Part shown: one piece after another, positions 1 to 7,777 of the stretch
How positions within the stretch are numbered: the stretch's first letter is position 1
Layout: each line of letters begins with the position of its first letter
NCBI RefSeq assembly: GCF_030733385.1
Contig: NZ_JASHJC010000014.1
Location: forward strand, 62,001 to 126,000
Direction of reading: 5' to 3'
Source of the DNA: Roseovarius sp. MMSF_3359
Lineage (GTDB): Bacteria > Pseudomonadota > Alphaproteobacteria > Rhodobacterales > Rhodobacteraceae
DNA: 64,000 nucleotides
Made by a program: the position numbers and the translations under genes
Notes under the pieces: generated by a model
Seen by the model: only the letters and a program-made list of their open reading frames with translations
What the model was told of the DNA's origin: nothing
The model's database searches: none

Positions 1-1
1 G

Positions 2-685
2 CTGAACGTGACGGATCAGACCATCCGGCGGATCATCAAGCCCCTGGTCGATCAGGGCCGGATCGAGAAGCTGCACGGGGCGATCCGGGCCGTGGGCAAT
101 CCGTTGACTGCGCCCTTTGCCGAGCGGATGGAGCAGAACCGCGCCGCCAAGGCGAAGATCGCAGAGTGTATTGCGCAGATGATCCCGGACGGGGCGTCGC
201 TGGCCATTGATACCGGATCGACCGCGGCCTTCGTGGCGCAGGCGTTGCAGCGTCGTCAAAACCTGACCGTGGTGACCAACTCGGCCTACATCGCCAGCAC
301 GCTGGCGCTGATCCGGGGCAACCGGGTGTTCATGGCGGGCACGCAACTGCGTGATTATGACGGCGCCTCATTTGACCGCACCGCCTTCGAGGTGATCGAG
401 CGGATGCAGGTGGACGCCGCCATCCTGACCGCGGGGCAGGTTGATCCGGCGCGGGGCATCGAGGTGGCCGAGCAATGCGAGATGGATATCGCCATCGCGA
501 TGGCGGGGATTGCCGCACGGACCATCTTTGCCATCGACAGCAGCAAGTTTGCCGCCCAGCCGGCGAGTGACGGGTTGACCCTGCCGCCGCTCAAAACCCG
601 CCCGACCATCGTGACGGACCTCCACGACACGGACGTGATCGCGGCCATGGAAGAGAGGTTCGACTTCGTGATCGCCGGGGCCTGA
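2..685 (+). CDS. DeoR-family transcriptional regulator (5' truncated by window edge)
   Basis: The visible part begins inside the N-terminal helix-turn-helix (VTDQTIRRII followed by DQGRIEKLHGAIR, the recognition helix and wing of DeoR regulators). It continues through the NagB/RpiA-like effector domain, with an IDTGSTA phosphosugar-binding loop near residue 67 and a C-terminal IDSSKF segment. Proteins of this family bind sugar phosphates and usually repress carbohydrate catabolism genes. About 25-30 residues of the HTH are missing to the left; the frame is open from base 2, so the GTG at 8 is probably internal. It converges with the amidohydrolase gene 16 nt downstream. The sugar it senses cannot be told from this fragment. 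Confidence 0.85.
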   Translation: MNVTDQTIRRIIKPLVDQGRIEKLHGAIRAVGNPLTAPFAERMEQNRAAKAKIAECIAQMIPDGASLAIDTGSTAAFVAQALQRRQNLTVVTNSAYIASTLALIRGNRVFMAGTQLRDYDGASFDRTAFEVIERMQVDAAILTAGQVDPARGIEVAEQCEMDIAIAMAGIAARTIFAIDSSKFAAQPASDGLTLPPLKTRPTIVTDLHDTDVIAAMEERFDFVIAGA

Positions 686-701
686 GCGGTCGGAAAGCGG
701 C

Positions 702-2375
702 TTAGCCTTCGCCGAAGGTGATCTCTCCGTCGCAGATCGTGGTGACGGCTTGCGCCTGCGCGAGTTCTTCGGTTGGGGTATCGAACAGATCGCGGTCCAT
801 GATGGCGATATCGGCCAGGTAGCCTTCCTTGAGCATCCCCTTGCGATCCTCGCTGAACTCGACCCAGGCATTATCATAGGTGTAGGAGGCCAGCGTTTCA
901 CGCAGCCCCTGGCGATTGTCCTGCCAGGGCGATGGCAGAGGGGTGCCATGCACCGCCGCCGCGACCGAGGGCATCACGTCGACCGGGACCACCGGCCAGT
1001 CGGTCGAAAAGCAGATGCGCGCGCCGCTGTCGCGCAGGGCCCGCCAAGCGAAGGCCTGGGAAATCTGATCGGCGGTCAGGATATCGCCGGGCGGGTAGGG
1101 ATCAAAAAGCCCGCCTGCGGGGGAATGCATCGGCTGCAACGACGCCACAACGCCAAGGGCGGCCACGCGGGGCAGGTCGGCGGGATCAATCACCTCGATA
1201 TGTTCTATGCGGTGGCGGCTGTCGCGGACGCCGTTGGCCTTTTGTGCCGCTTCATAGCCATCGAGCGTCCGGCGCACGGCGGCGTCACCGATGGCATGAA
1301 CACTGATCTGCAGGCCCATCGCATCGGCGCGGATGCAGGCCGCGTTGAAATGATCGGGATCAAAAACCGCATCGCCGATGGTATCGGGATTGCCGGGGTA
1401 GGGGGCCAGCATGAAGGCGGTATAGCTGTCGAGGACCCCGTCCATGAACATCTTGACCCGTCCGGAATAGACCTTGTCGCTGTTGAAACGCCGCCGCATC
1501 TCATCGGCTTCGTTGAGCCGGTCGAGAGGGTCGTAATTCTTCAGGTGCATCGGCACCTGCACCCGCATCGGCAGACGGCCTTCCTGCTCCAGCTCGCTCA
1601 GGAGTTCGAGCTGATAGAAGTTGCCATCCATGTTGTGCAGCCCGGTGATGCCGTGCGTCGCGCAATGTTTCAGGCCGCGCAGGATGACCTCCTTGTCATG
1701 GGCGCGTTCTTCGGCGCTGGCGGGTGGCTCGGGGTCGGCGCCGGTCACGTAGCCCAACAGGTCACGGCCACCAAGAACCGAGAGCTTCAGCACCGGGCCA
1801 AAGGCGCCGGTCTCATTGAGTTGCCCTGTCGCCGTACCATCCGGCCCCATGACAATCTCACTGCCCTCGGGGACGCTGCCACCATGCAGGATGCCCGCCT
1901 GCTCAAGCGCGGCGGTGTTGGCAAAAACCGTGTGGTGGTCCGAGGTCATCAGCGCCAGGGGCCGGTCCGGGAGCACCTTGTCGAGGTCATGGCGTGTGGC
2001 GGCCTCACCGGGTGCGAGGATATCGTAGTGGGCCGCGACACCCATGATGAGCGAATCGTCAGGACGTCCGGCCGCATAGGCCCGGACGGCATCGGTCAAC
2101 CGGTCAAGCCCGCGCAGGCCCATCAGGTCCAGCATGTCGAGCTCGGCCGCGCCCCCGAAGAGATGCACATGACTGTCGATAAAGCCCGGAAGCACCGTCC
2201 CGCCCGCCGCATCGAGGATCCGCGTGGCGGGACCGGCCAGCCCGCGCAGATCGGTGGCGCGTCCAACGGCCGAAATCCGGTTGCCGGTGATTGCCAATGC
2301 GTCCGCGGGTGTTGTGGTGCCGTTGAACGTGCAAAGCGAGCCGTTGAGGATCAAAATGTCAGGCGTCGAGGACAT
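702..2375 (-). CDS. YtcJ-like metal-dependent amidohydrolase
   Basis: This is a 557-residue amidohydrolase of the YtcJ/amidohydrolase-3 family. The metal-binding motif GFIDSHVHL lies near residue 60, a later HAIGDAAVRR block and RHRIEHIE supply further metal-ligand histidines, and FSTDWPV holds the catalytic Asp region. Such enzymes hydrolyse amide or imide bonds of undefined substrates in the cytoplasm. The frame extends upstream to 2549, but the ATG at 2375 has a GGAG ribosome site seven bases before it and matches the usual family N-terminus (ILNGSLCTFNG), so it is preferred. No signal peptide is visible. The neighbouring DeoR regulator converges on it, so co-regulation is not implied. Substrate unknown. 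Confidence 0.88.
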   Translation of the reverse strand: MSSTPDILILNGSLCTFNGTTTPADALAITGNRISAVGRATDLRGLAGPATRILDAAGGTVLPGFIDSHVHLFGGAAELDMLDLMGLRGLDRLTDAVRAYAAGRPDDSLIMGVAAHYDILAPGEAATRHDLDKVLPDRPLALMTSDHHTVFANTAALEQAGILHGGSVPEGSEIVMGPDGTATGQLNETGAFGPVLKLSVLGGRDLLGYVTGADPEPPASAEERAHDKEVILRGLKHCATHGITGLHNMDGNFYQLELLSELEQEGRLPMRVQVPMHLKNYDPLDRLNEADEMRRRFNSDKVYSGRVKMFMDGVLDSYTAFMLAPYPGNPDTIGDAVFDPDHFNAACIRADAMGLQISVHAIGDAAVRRTLDGYEAAQKANGVRDSRHRIEHIEVIDPADLPRVAALGVVASLQPMHSPAGGLFDPYPPGDILTADQISQAFAWRALRDSGARICFSTDWPVVPVDVMPSVAAAVHGTPLPSPWQDNRQGLRETLASYTYDNAWVEFSEDRKGMLKEGYLADIAIMDRDLFDTPTEELAQAQAVTTICDGEITFGEG

Positions 2376-2572
2376 GTGGTTCTCCGCAAAAGATGATGCC
2401 GCCCGCTTGGGCGCTGTGGCGAAAGCTACGCTGCGGATTTTCCAAGCGCCAGTCAGAAGTGGCAAAGCATGCCGAACCTGTCGGCATCCTCGCAAATCAC
2501 GGGTTGGTACCCCGGGACGGATCACGTCAGGGATCAGATGCACGGCCATGTCCGCCGTGCAGAAAATTCAGA

Positions 2573-2803
2573 CTACTCGATAAGACCGTCTATGCTCGAC
2601 GCCAGATTTAACGCGGTTTTCACATCCGACATGTCCGCATCTTCGAGCAAGTTTGCTTTTTCGATTTCCGCCTTCAGCGAACGGTAGATTTCAAGCGCCT
2701 GCACACTCAGTTGGCTCTCTTGTTCAGGCTGATCCGCTCGGGCCGTCTTTGCCAGATCAACCGCGATTTTGAGAATGTCGATGCGCTGTGCCGTTGATAG
2801 CAT
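2573..2803 (-). CDS. Small uncharacterised protein (76 aa)
   Basis: A short, mostly helical, acidic protein with no membrane segment and no recognised motif. Alternating hydrophobic and charged residues (RIDILKIAVDLAK, EIYRSLKAEIEKA) suggest two amphipathic helices. It lies alone between the amidohydrolase promoter region and the TolB-like/TPR gene, on the same strand as both. Coding status is supported by a plausible ATG and normal composition only; function is not recognised. Confidence 0.5.
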   Translation of the reverse strand: MLSTAQRIDILKIAVDLAKTARADQPEQESQLSVQALEIYRSLKAEIEKANLLEDADMSDVKTALNLASSIDGLIE

Positions 2804-2861
2804 GGCTGAACCCCACCAGTTTCCGTTTGGGCCATCGCTACAGGCCTATGGAAAAGAACAA

Positions 2862-2872
2862 CAGTGAGTCAC
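2862..2872. repeat. Left copy of 11-bp inverted repeat bracketing the TPR gene
   Basis: CAGTGAGTCAC here is the exact reverse complement of GTGACTCACTG at 4535-4545. The copy lies two bases outside the stop codon of the enclosed gene. No duplicated target bases were seen outside the pair. The core TGAGTCA is nearly self-complementary, which weakens the argument for a mobile unit. Confidence 0.5.
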
Positions 2873-2874
2873 CG

Positions 2875-4494
2875 TTATCGGATCGCTACAGTGTCCCGGC
2901 TTTCGCTGCGCACGCCACAACGGTGCAGCCCCTCCCGGATCTGCCCTGCCAATCCGGCCGGGACCTGCCAGATTGCAAATATTGTCGAAAGGTACTTGTC
3001 GATATCCGGCACGCGGTCCCTGAATGCCGCGGCAATAGCCGACGCTTCTGCCCCGCGACCCAGTTGGCCAAGACACATCAACTCGAAAAGCTCGGCACCG
3101 TTCCAATAGGCTTGGCCGATCTGTTGGGCCGAGCGGAGGGCTTCTTCAAAATTACCATCCATGAACGCGATGACGCAGGTGCTGGCATGGTACCAACCAG
3201 GCGGGTCAGGACAAAGGGTAACCGCACGTTCGATGTGAGAACGGGCCGCCGTCAGGTCGCCGCGCATTGCACAACAGATCGACAGGTCGGCCAGCATGTC
3301 GGGGTAGTTTGGGTTTGCTCTGATCGCCATGTCTGCTGCCGCCTCGAACCCCGTAAAGTCGCCGAGATGAAAGCGGGTCAGGAACAAGGCATGCAGGCCG
3401 GTGGCATTCAGAGGGTCGATCGCCACAGATCGTTCCGCAGCGGCCAAAGCGCGTTCAAAAGGTGGCGGGTCCTTGCGGTAGTTATAGCCGCCCCGAACCT
3501 CGTCCCCATAGATGATGGCGAGCATACCCCAGGCACCGGCATAGTTCGGGTCGATCTTCGTCGCGCGCTCCAGCAGATCACGGACATGCCTGTGATGGTC
3601 CGCAGATGGCTCCCGCCAGTATTCCGTCGCAAGCAATCGGCATTGATAGGCATCCAATGCCTGGGTTTCGGCATCGCGGGGCCGGGGGCCCGTCCGATGG
3701 ATGAACCCATGAGGTTCGGCGATCTCGGCCGCCACATGTGCCGCGATATCCTCCTGCACCTCAAAAAGGCTCAGCGCGCTCAGGTCGCGATCATAGGCGT
3801 CTGACAAGATCTGCTCACCCGTCGCCGCCTTTATGAGTTGTGCCGTCACCCGCAAATTCTCATCCCAATGGCGGATGCTGCCTTCGACCAGGTATGTGAC
3901 GTTAAGGTCTGCGCCAACCTCGCGCGGATCACGGCCCGCTCCACGATAGCGGTAGGTCACGTGGCGGGACAGCACCCGTATCTCTCGAAAACGCGACAGG
4001 GCGGCGATGATCTCCTCCGTCAGGCCATCGGCAAGATATTCCTGTCCCGGATCGCCGCTGAGGTTGTCGAAGGGCATGACGGCCAGCGACGTGCGCGGGT
4101 CCGGCGGGTCGGCGGGCGTGGTGGCATCGGCGGCATCCGGATCGAAAGCAAGCTCAAAGACCGGTGCGTAGCTGCCCTTGGGGATCAAGATGCGTACCGG
4201 ATCGGCACGCCCTTCCTGACCGTAATAGAGATCGAGGCGCGACCTGAGCTTGTTGGCCTGAACCCGCACGATCGTATCCAGCGTGGGGTCGAAATCGTCG
4301 GGTTTGTCGAAGACATCAACGCCTAGGGCATACCCTTTCAACGCATCCGAACGCCCGGCCAGGGCCTCGTTGACCACATGGGACAGAAACCGTTTCATGC
4401 GGGTGGTTTCCGAGAAATGAGGGCTGCCGAGCACGCGGTTCAGCTGCTCCTCGATTACTTGCCGATCCATGATGCTGGTCAGTTTTGCCGGCAA
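2875..4494 (-). CDS. TolB-like N-domain / TPR repeat protein
   Basis: About 539 residues. An N-terminal helical region resembles the DNA-binding-like segment of proteobacterial adenylate-cyclase-associated proteins (SETTRMKRFLSHVV, IVRVQANKLRSRL). It is followed by a TolB/FlgO-like domain (AVMPFDNLSGDP, YLVEGSIRHWDENLRV) around residues 150-280 and then TPR-like repeats to the C-terminus (GAWGMLAIIYGDE, DMLADLSICCAMRGDL). No GGDEF or cyclase catalytic domain is present. The family is regulatory or scaffolding, with no defined reaction. The start is uncertain: a GTG at 4533 extends the frame, a TTG at 4494 has a good GGAGG five bases upstream, and an ATG lies at 4470. The gene is enclosed by a perfect inverted repeat. 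Confidence 0.75.
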   Translation of the reverse strand: MPAKLTSIMDRQVIEEQLNRVLGSPHFSETTRMKRFLSHVVNEALAGRSDALKGYALGVDVFDKPDDFDPTLDTIVRVQANKLRSRLDLYYGQEGRADPVRILIPKGSYAPVFELAFDPDAADATTPADPPDPRTSLAVMPFDNLSGDPGQEYLADGLTEEIIAALSRFREIRVLSRHVTYRYRGAGRDPREVGADLNVTYLVEGSIRHWDENLRVTAQLIKAATGEQILSDAYDRDLSALSLFEVQEDIAAHVAAEIAEPHGFIHRTGPRPRDAETQALDAYQCRLLATEYWREPSADHHRHVRDLLERATKIDPNYAGAWGMLAIIYGDEVRGGYNYRKDPPPFERALAAAERSVAIDPLNATGLHALFLTRFHLGDFTGFEAAADMAIRANPNYPDMLADLSICCAMRGDLTAARSHIERAVTLCPDPPGWYHASTCVIAFMDGNFEEALRSAQQIGQAYWNGAELFELMCLGQLGRGAEASAIAAAFRDRVPDIDKYLSTIFAIWQVPAGLAGQIREGLHRCGVRSESRDTVAIR

Positions 4495-4534
4495 ACTTTC
4501 CTCCAAAATCAAAGATCTATCAGTGTTCTTCACT

Positions 4535-4545
4535 GTGACTCACTG
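4535..4545. repeat. Right copy of 11-bp inverted repeat bracketing the TPR gene
   Basis: GTGACTCACTG is the exact reverse complement of the copy at 2862-2872. It lies about 40 bases upstream of the preferred start of the enclosed gene and directly next to the longest possible start. It could be half of a transposon-like terminal repeat pair or simply a regulatory site with a chance partner. Confidence 0.5.
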
Positions 4546-4630
4546 ATGCCCGCCCAACGTCTCTGCGACTATCGGGGCAAGGCCCAGAAAACTGGCCCCA
4601 AACGCAAACATATCACGAAAGGATCTAGAA

Positions 4631-4945
4631 ATGAGCACGTTTTCCGATTTCCTGCAAAAGGCAAAAGATGACTATGACCGCGTCGATGCGGACCTGAAGG
4701 CATTGGAACAGAAGGCCAAGGATGCCGGTGACAAGGCCGATGCCTGGACCAAGGATCAGGCCGCCAAGCTGAAAGCCGACCTGACCGAGGCGCGTGACAA
4801 GGTGACTGCCCTGGCTGAACGGGTTGAACAAGAGGGTGAAGACGCCGTGAGTGAGGCTCATGACCATGCGAAACGGCACTGGGATGCCCTGCATGCCGCG
4901 GTCGCCGCCTATCGCGATCATCTGGAGAACACGGTCAGCGCCTGA
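4631..4945 (+). CDS. Small helical (coiled-coil) protein, function unknown
   Basis: A 104-residue, highly charged, almost entirely helical protein. Heptad-like spacing runs through residues 8-95 (VDADLKALEQKAKDAGDKAD, then ARDKVTALAERVEQEGED). There are no cysteines and no signal peptide. Low-complexity amphipathic helices of this kind resemble phasin- or LEA-like stress proteins, but no family can be named. It opens a plus-strand run with the PRC-barrel, HdeD-like and small-protein genes, 26 bases before the next reading frame, so it may be cotranscribed with stress functions. Confidence 0.65.
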   Translation: MSTFSDFLQKAKDDYDRVDADLKALEQKAKDAGDKADAWTKDQAAKLKADLTEARDKVTALAERVEQEGEDAVSEAHDHAKRHWDALHAAVAAYRDHLENTVSA

Positions 4946-4971
4946 GCTGCAACCGAAAGGGAGAAAGTCCA

Positions 4972-5368
4972 ATGTTTCGTATCGCTACACTCACGGTGGC
5001 CATCGCCCTTGGCGCGACGGCCCCCCAAGGCCAAGGATACGGCGCCGGTTGTCGGTGAAACCGTGTTGGGCGTCGAGGTCAACATCGCGACCGTGGCCAG
5101 CACCGGCTACAGCGCGAACAAGTTGATTGGCGCGACCGTCCACAATGACAAGGCTCAGTCGATCGGGACAGTTCATGACCTGATTGTCGGGGCCGAAGGT
5201 GAGGTCAGCCTCGCCATCGTCGAAGTCGGTGGCTTTCTGGGTCTTGGATCGAAATGGGTCGCCGTACCGGCGGATCTGTTCAAACCCGGCCCGACCGATG
5301 ACGTCATCCTGTCAGGCGCGAGCAAGGATGCTCTGACGGCGATGCCACCCTTCCGCTATGCGCAATAG
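4972..5368 (+). CDS. PRC-barrel domain protein, signal peptide out of frame (+1 in a C tract)
   Basis: The body (VVGETVLGVEVNIATVAS... to the C-terminus) is a PRC-barrel protein with the typical core GATVHNDKAQSIGTVHDLIV and WVAVPADLF; the family mediates protein contacts or membrane-associated regulation. An ATG at 4972 with an AAGGGAG ribosome site encodes a signal peptide start (MFRIATLTVAIALGATA). A run of six C at 5021-5026 then shifts it out of frame with the barrel domain. With five C the two parts would join as ...GATAPKAKDTAPVV, giving an exported protein of about 131 residues. As it stands the domain could only start at the TTG at 5009, which lacks a ribosome site. This is either a sequencing error, a recent mutation or a phase-variable tract. 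Confidence 0.7.
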
Positions 5369-5382
5369 GGGAGGGATCACAG

Positions 5383-5997
5383 ATGCAACAAGCTGATGAA
5401 ACTATGAAAGATGAAAGCCGGCCGGGGTCGAAAGCTCATGGTCGGCCCAATCCCAAGTGGTTGATCGCGCTGGGGATCGCCACACTCTTGATCGGATTTG
5501 TGGCCATCGCCTTTCCTCTCGCCTCGACGCTCGCGATTGAAACCTTCGTCGGTAGCCTGTTCCTGACATTGGGCCTGGTGACGATGGTGCATGCGTTCAT
5601 GGAAAAGGCCTGGAACGGGTTTCTCTGGGCGCTGTTGATTGGCGGCCTGCATGTCATTGCTGGTATGGCGTTCATGGCAAACCCGCTGGGCGGCGTACTG
5701 GCCTTGACCGTGATGCTGGGCGTGATCTTCCTGGTGGAGGGCGTCTTGCGCATCGTTTTGGGTGTTCGGATGCGGCCCAATAATCGCTGGGGTTTGATGA
5801 TTGCATCAGGCGCAATGTCAATCCTGCTCGCGATCATGGTTCTTGCAGGATTGGCCAACGGCTCTTCGCTGATCGTCATCGGCGTCATCGTCGGGGTCAA
5901 CTTTGTCTTTGCTGGCTTGGCCCTGCTTCAGATTGGCCTCGATACGTCGCGGGATCACTTCGAAGCTGCGGGTGAGGCAGTCGAAAGTGCATCGTAA
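5383..5997 (+). CDS. HdeD-family (DUF308) membrane protein
   Basis: A 204-residue protein with six predicted membrane helices, arranged as three pairs typical of HdeD/DUF308 (first helices WLIALGIATLLIGFVAIAF and LASTLAIETFVGSLFLTL; last helix LIVIGVIVGVNFVFAGLALL). HdeD is an acid-stress-linked inner membrane protein in enterobacteria; the molecular role is unknown. The N-terminal 25 residues are hydrophilic and likely cytosolic. GGGAGGG precedes the ATG, and the gene begins 14 bases after the PRC-barrel stop, indicating one operon. A perfect 9-bp inverted repeat follows the stop. Confidence 0.85.
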   Translation: MQQADETMKDESRPGSKAHGRPNPKWLIALGIATLLIGFVAIAFPLASTLAIETFVGSLFLTLGLVTMVHAFMEKAWNGFLWALLIGGLHVIAGMAFMANPLGGVLALTVMLGVIFLVEGVLRIVLGVRMRPNNRWGLMIASGAMSILLAIMVLAGLANGSSLIVIGVIVGVNFVFAGLALLQIGLDTSRDHFEAAGEAVESAS

Positions 5998-6001
5998 ATC
6001 A

Positions 6002-6028
6002 GTGGTGGAGTGCACCGTGCTCCACCAC
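6002..6028 (+). terminator. 9-bp hairpin after the HdeD-like gene
   Basis: GTGGTGGAG and CTCCACCAC form a perfect 9-bp stem around a 9-base loop, starting four bases after the stop codon. There is no T run behind it, so it may be an RNA-stabilising 3' hairpin rather than an intrinsic terminator. Confidence 0.45.
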
Positions 6029-6059
6029 GCCTCCATTCCATCATCAAGGTATTTCGAGC

Positions 6060-6263
6060 GTGAGCGATTTTGACAGGAAGCGCCATTCTGCGCGCATCAC
6101 CGTTGATTTGGTCCTGGATGATTTGATCGATATGTGCGCCCGTCACAAAGCGTCCATCGAAGAAGCCGCATTAAGACGCGCGAAGCTTGAAATCGAGCGT
6201 CGCCTTGAGGCAGCCGAACTCGGTGCGGCGTCGCCGCGAAGTCGATTGGGAAAGCAGAACTGA
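6060..6263 (+). CDS. Small uncharacterised protein (67 aa)
   Basis: Begins with GTG and encodes a basic, helical 67-residue protein (SDFDRKRHSARITVDLVLDD...RAKLEIERRLEAAELG). The strand-then-two-helices appearance at the N-terminus (SARITVDLVLDDLIDM) is vaguely like a ribbon-helix-helix DNA-binding protein, but this is only a resemblance. It lies 62 bases after the HdeD-like gene on the same strand. Composition is normal for the region. Function not recognised. Confidence 0.4.
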   Translation: MSDFDRKRHSARITVDLVLDDLIDMCARHKASIEEAALRRAKLEIERRLEAAELGAASPRSRLGKQN

Positions 6264-6651
6264 AAAGACGGTCGAATAATGAACTCGGCGCGCGAACAGG
6301 GTGCTGTGTCGCAGTTCGTGCAACTTGGACCTTTGGTGCGTCAGGCAACGTGGTAGATTGCCTGATGACCACGAGACCAACAACGCGTAGACTTCGTCAA
6401 TACGGCGGCATCCGGTTCGGAGGTCCGTCACAGGAGTTGTGATTGACGCCGCCGCCCAACTTACAGTGCCTGCTTCTAGTGTCTCGTTTACCACCCAATC
6501 CCTGCTGAAACCTATCAATATAATTTTTTCTTATCATAATGTAAGTATTATCGATTTTTCCGCTTCCTGCCTTTCTGCCACTCTGACGGGCAGGTCGTAA
6601 GCGGGCAAAATCAACAATCGTTCGGCTAAATCGACCGACAGAGGAGGAAAC
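6264..6651. other. Intergenic region upstream of the phosphonate operon
   Basis: No credible reading frame was found here. The distal 130 bases are AT-rich (TATAATTTTTTCTTATCATAATG...), in contrast to the flanking DNA, and hold an interrupted palindrome. The end holds the AGAGGAGG ribosome site of the binding-protein gene. It is most simply read as the promoter and control region of the phosphonate transporter. Confidence 0.6.
6536..6551. promoter_or_regulatory. Interrupted palindrome, candidate operator for phnS2
   Basis: ATAAT-GTAAGT-ATTAT: 5-bp arms around a 6-base spacer, about 100 bases before the binding-protein start in an AT-rich patch. It does not match a Pho box that I can recognise. 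It could be the site of a local substrate-responsive regulator, but none is encoded nearby. Confidence 0.3.
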
Positions 6652-7671
6652 ATGAAAACCACAACCAAATTAATTGCATCTGCTGCATTTTCGGTCTTCG
6701 CGACCGTCGCAGCGGCGGAGACTGAGCTTACGGTTTACACCGCCGTTGAGGCCGAAGATCTGGCGCGCTATGCCGAGGCCTTCAATGAAGTGCATCCCGA
6801 CATCACCATCAACTGGGTGCGCGATTCCACCGGCATCATCACCGCCAAGCTGCTGGCTGAGCGCGACAACCCGCAGGCGGACGTGATCTGGGGATTGGCC
6901 GCAACATCGCTGTTGCTGCTCAAATCAGAAGGCATGCTGGAGGCATATGCGCCAGAGGGCGTCGATAAACTCGATCCGAAATTTGTCGATGCGGGCGACC
7001 CGCCTAGCTGGGTTGGGATGGACGCCTGGGTGGCCGCGGTTTGCTACAACACCGTCGAGGCCGAGAAGAACGGCCTGACGCCGCCGACATCTTGGAAAGA
7101 CCTGACCGATGCGCAGTATCAGGGCCATGTGATCATGCCTAATCCCAACTCGTCGGGGACGGGTTTCCTTGACGTGTCAAGCTGGCTGCAGATGTTCGGG
7201 GAAGAAGACGGCTGGAACTTCATGGACGCGCTGCACGAGAACATCGCGCGCTATACCCATTCCGGCTCCAAGCCTTGCAAACTCGCCGCGGCCGGTGAAA
7301 TTCCGATCGGCATTTCATTCGCCTTCCGCGGTGCCAAGTCCAAGGCGGCTGGCGCCCCGCTTGAGATCATCGTGCCGAGCGAAGGTGTCGGTTGGGACAT
7401 GGAAGCGACCGCGATTGTTGCGGGCACGGATGATCTGGAAGCGGCCCAGAAGCTGGTTGATTTCACGGTCACCCGCGAAGCCAACGAAATGTACAACTCG
7501 GGCTATGCGGTTGTCGCCATGCCGGGCGTCGCCAAACCGGTCGAGCATTTCCCCGAAGGCCTGCTGGATGCGATGATCGACAACGATTTCGAGTTCGCGG
7601 CCAACAACCGCGCGGCGATCCTCAAGGAATGGCAGAGCCGCTACGACGGGAAATCGGAACCGAAAAACTGA
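6652..7671 (+). CDS. phnS2: 2-aminoethylphosphonate-type ABC transporter, periplasmic binding protein
   Basis: A 339-residue Fe3+/phosphonate-type binding protein. A signal peptide (residues 1-22, ending TVAAAE) is followed by LTVYTAVEAEDLARY, TGIITAKLLAERDNPQADV and WGLAATSLLLL, segments characteristic of the putative 2-aminoethylphosphonate-binding family (PhnS2/AepX type) rather than ferric-iron binders. It would capture AEP or a related aminophosphonate in the periplasm and deliver it to the ATPase and permease encoded just downstream. GAGGAGG precedes the ATG. A strong terminator directly behind the gene should raise its transcript level over the membrane components. The precise ligand is inferred from family, not shown. 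Confidence 0.88.
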   Translation: MKTTTKLIASAAFSVFATVAAAETELTVYTAVEAEDLARYAEAFNEVHPDITINWVRDSTGIITAKLLAERDNPQADVIWGLAATSLLLLKSEGMLEAYAPEGVDKLDPKFVDAGDPPSWVGMDAWVAAVCYNTVEAEKNGLTPPTSWKDLTDAQYQGHVIMPNPNSSGTGFLDVSSWLQMFGEEDGWNFMDALHENIARYTHSGSKPCKLAAAGEIPIGISFAFRGAKSKAAGAPLEIIVPSEGVGWDMEATAIVAGTDDLEAAQKLVDFTVTREANEMYNSGYAVVAMPGVAKPVEHFPEGLLDAMIDNDFEFAANNRAAILKEWQSRYDGKSEPKN

Positions 7672-7687
7672 ATTTCCTCTGGACTTG

Positions 7688-7713
7688 GGAGGGCCCGCGG
7701 GCCCTCCTTTTTT
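7688..7713 (+). terminator. Strong intrinsic terminator between phnS2 and phnT2
   Basis: A perfect 20-base palindrome (GGAGGGCCCG / CGGGCCCTCC) at 7688-7707 is followed by six T. It starts 16 bases after the phnS2 stop and lies inside the operon, so it probably acts as a partial terminator giving excess binding protein. Confidence 0.85.
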
Positions 7714-7777
7714 CTGCGGGGAGACAGCCACCCCGCGCTCGAATTCTACTGACACCCTGATGACAAGGATGCGCCCC

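Noticed and set aside
750..2396. 548-residue frame on the plus strand across the amidohydrolase gene
   Set aside because: It is the complement of the real gene; its protein is rich in Gly, His and Arg with no family signature, as expected from high-GC antisense frames.
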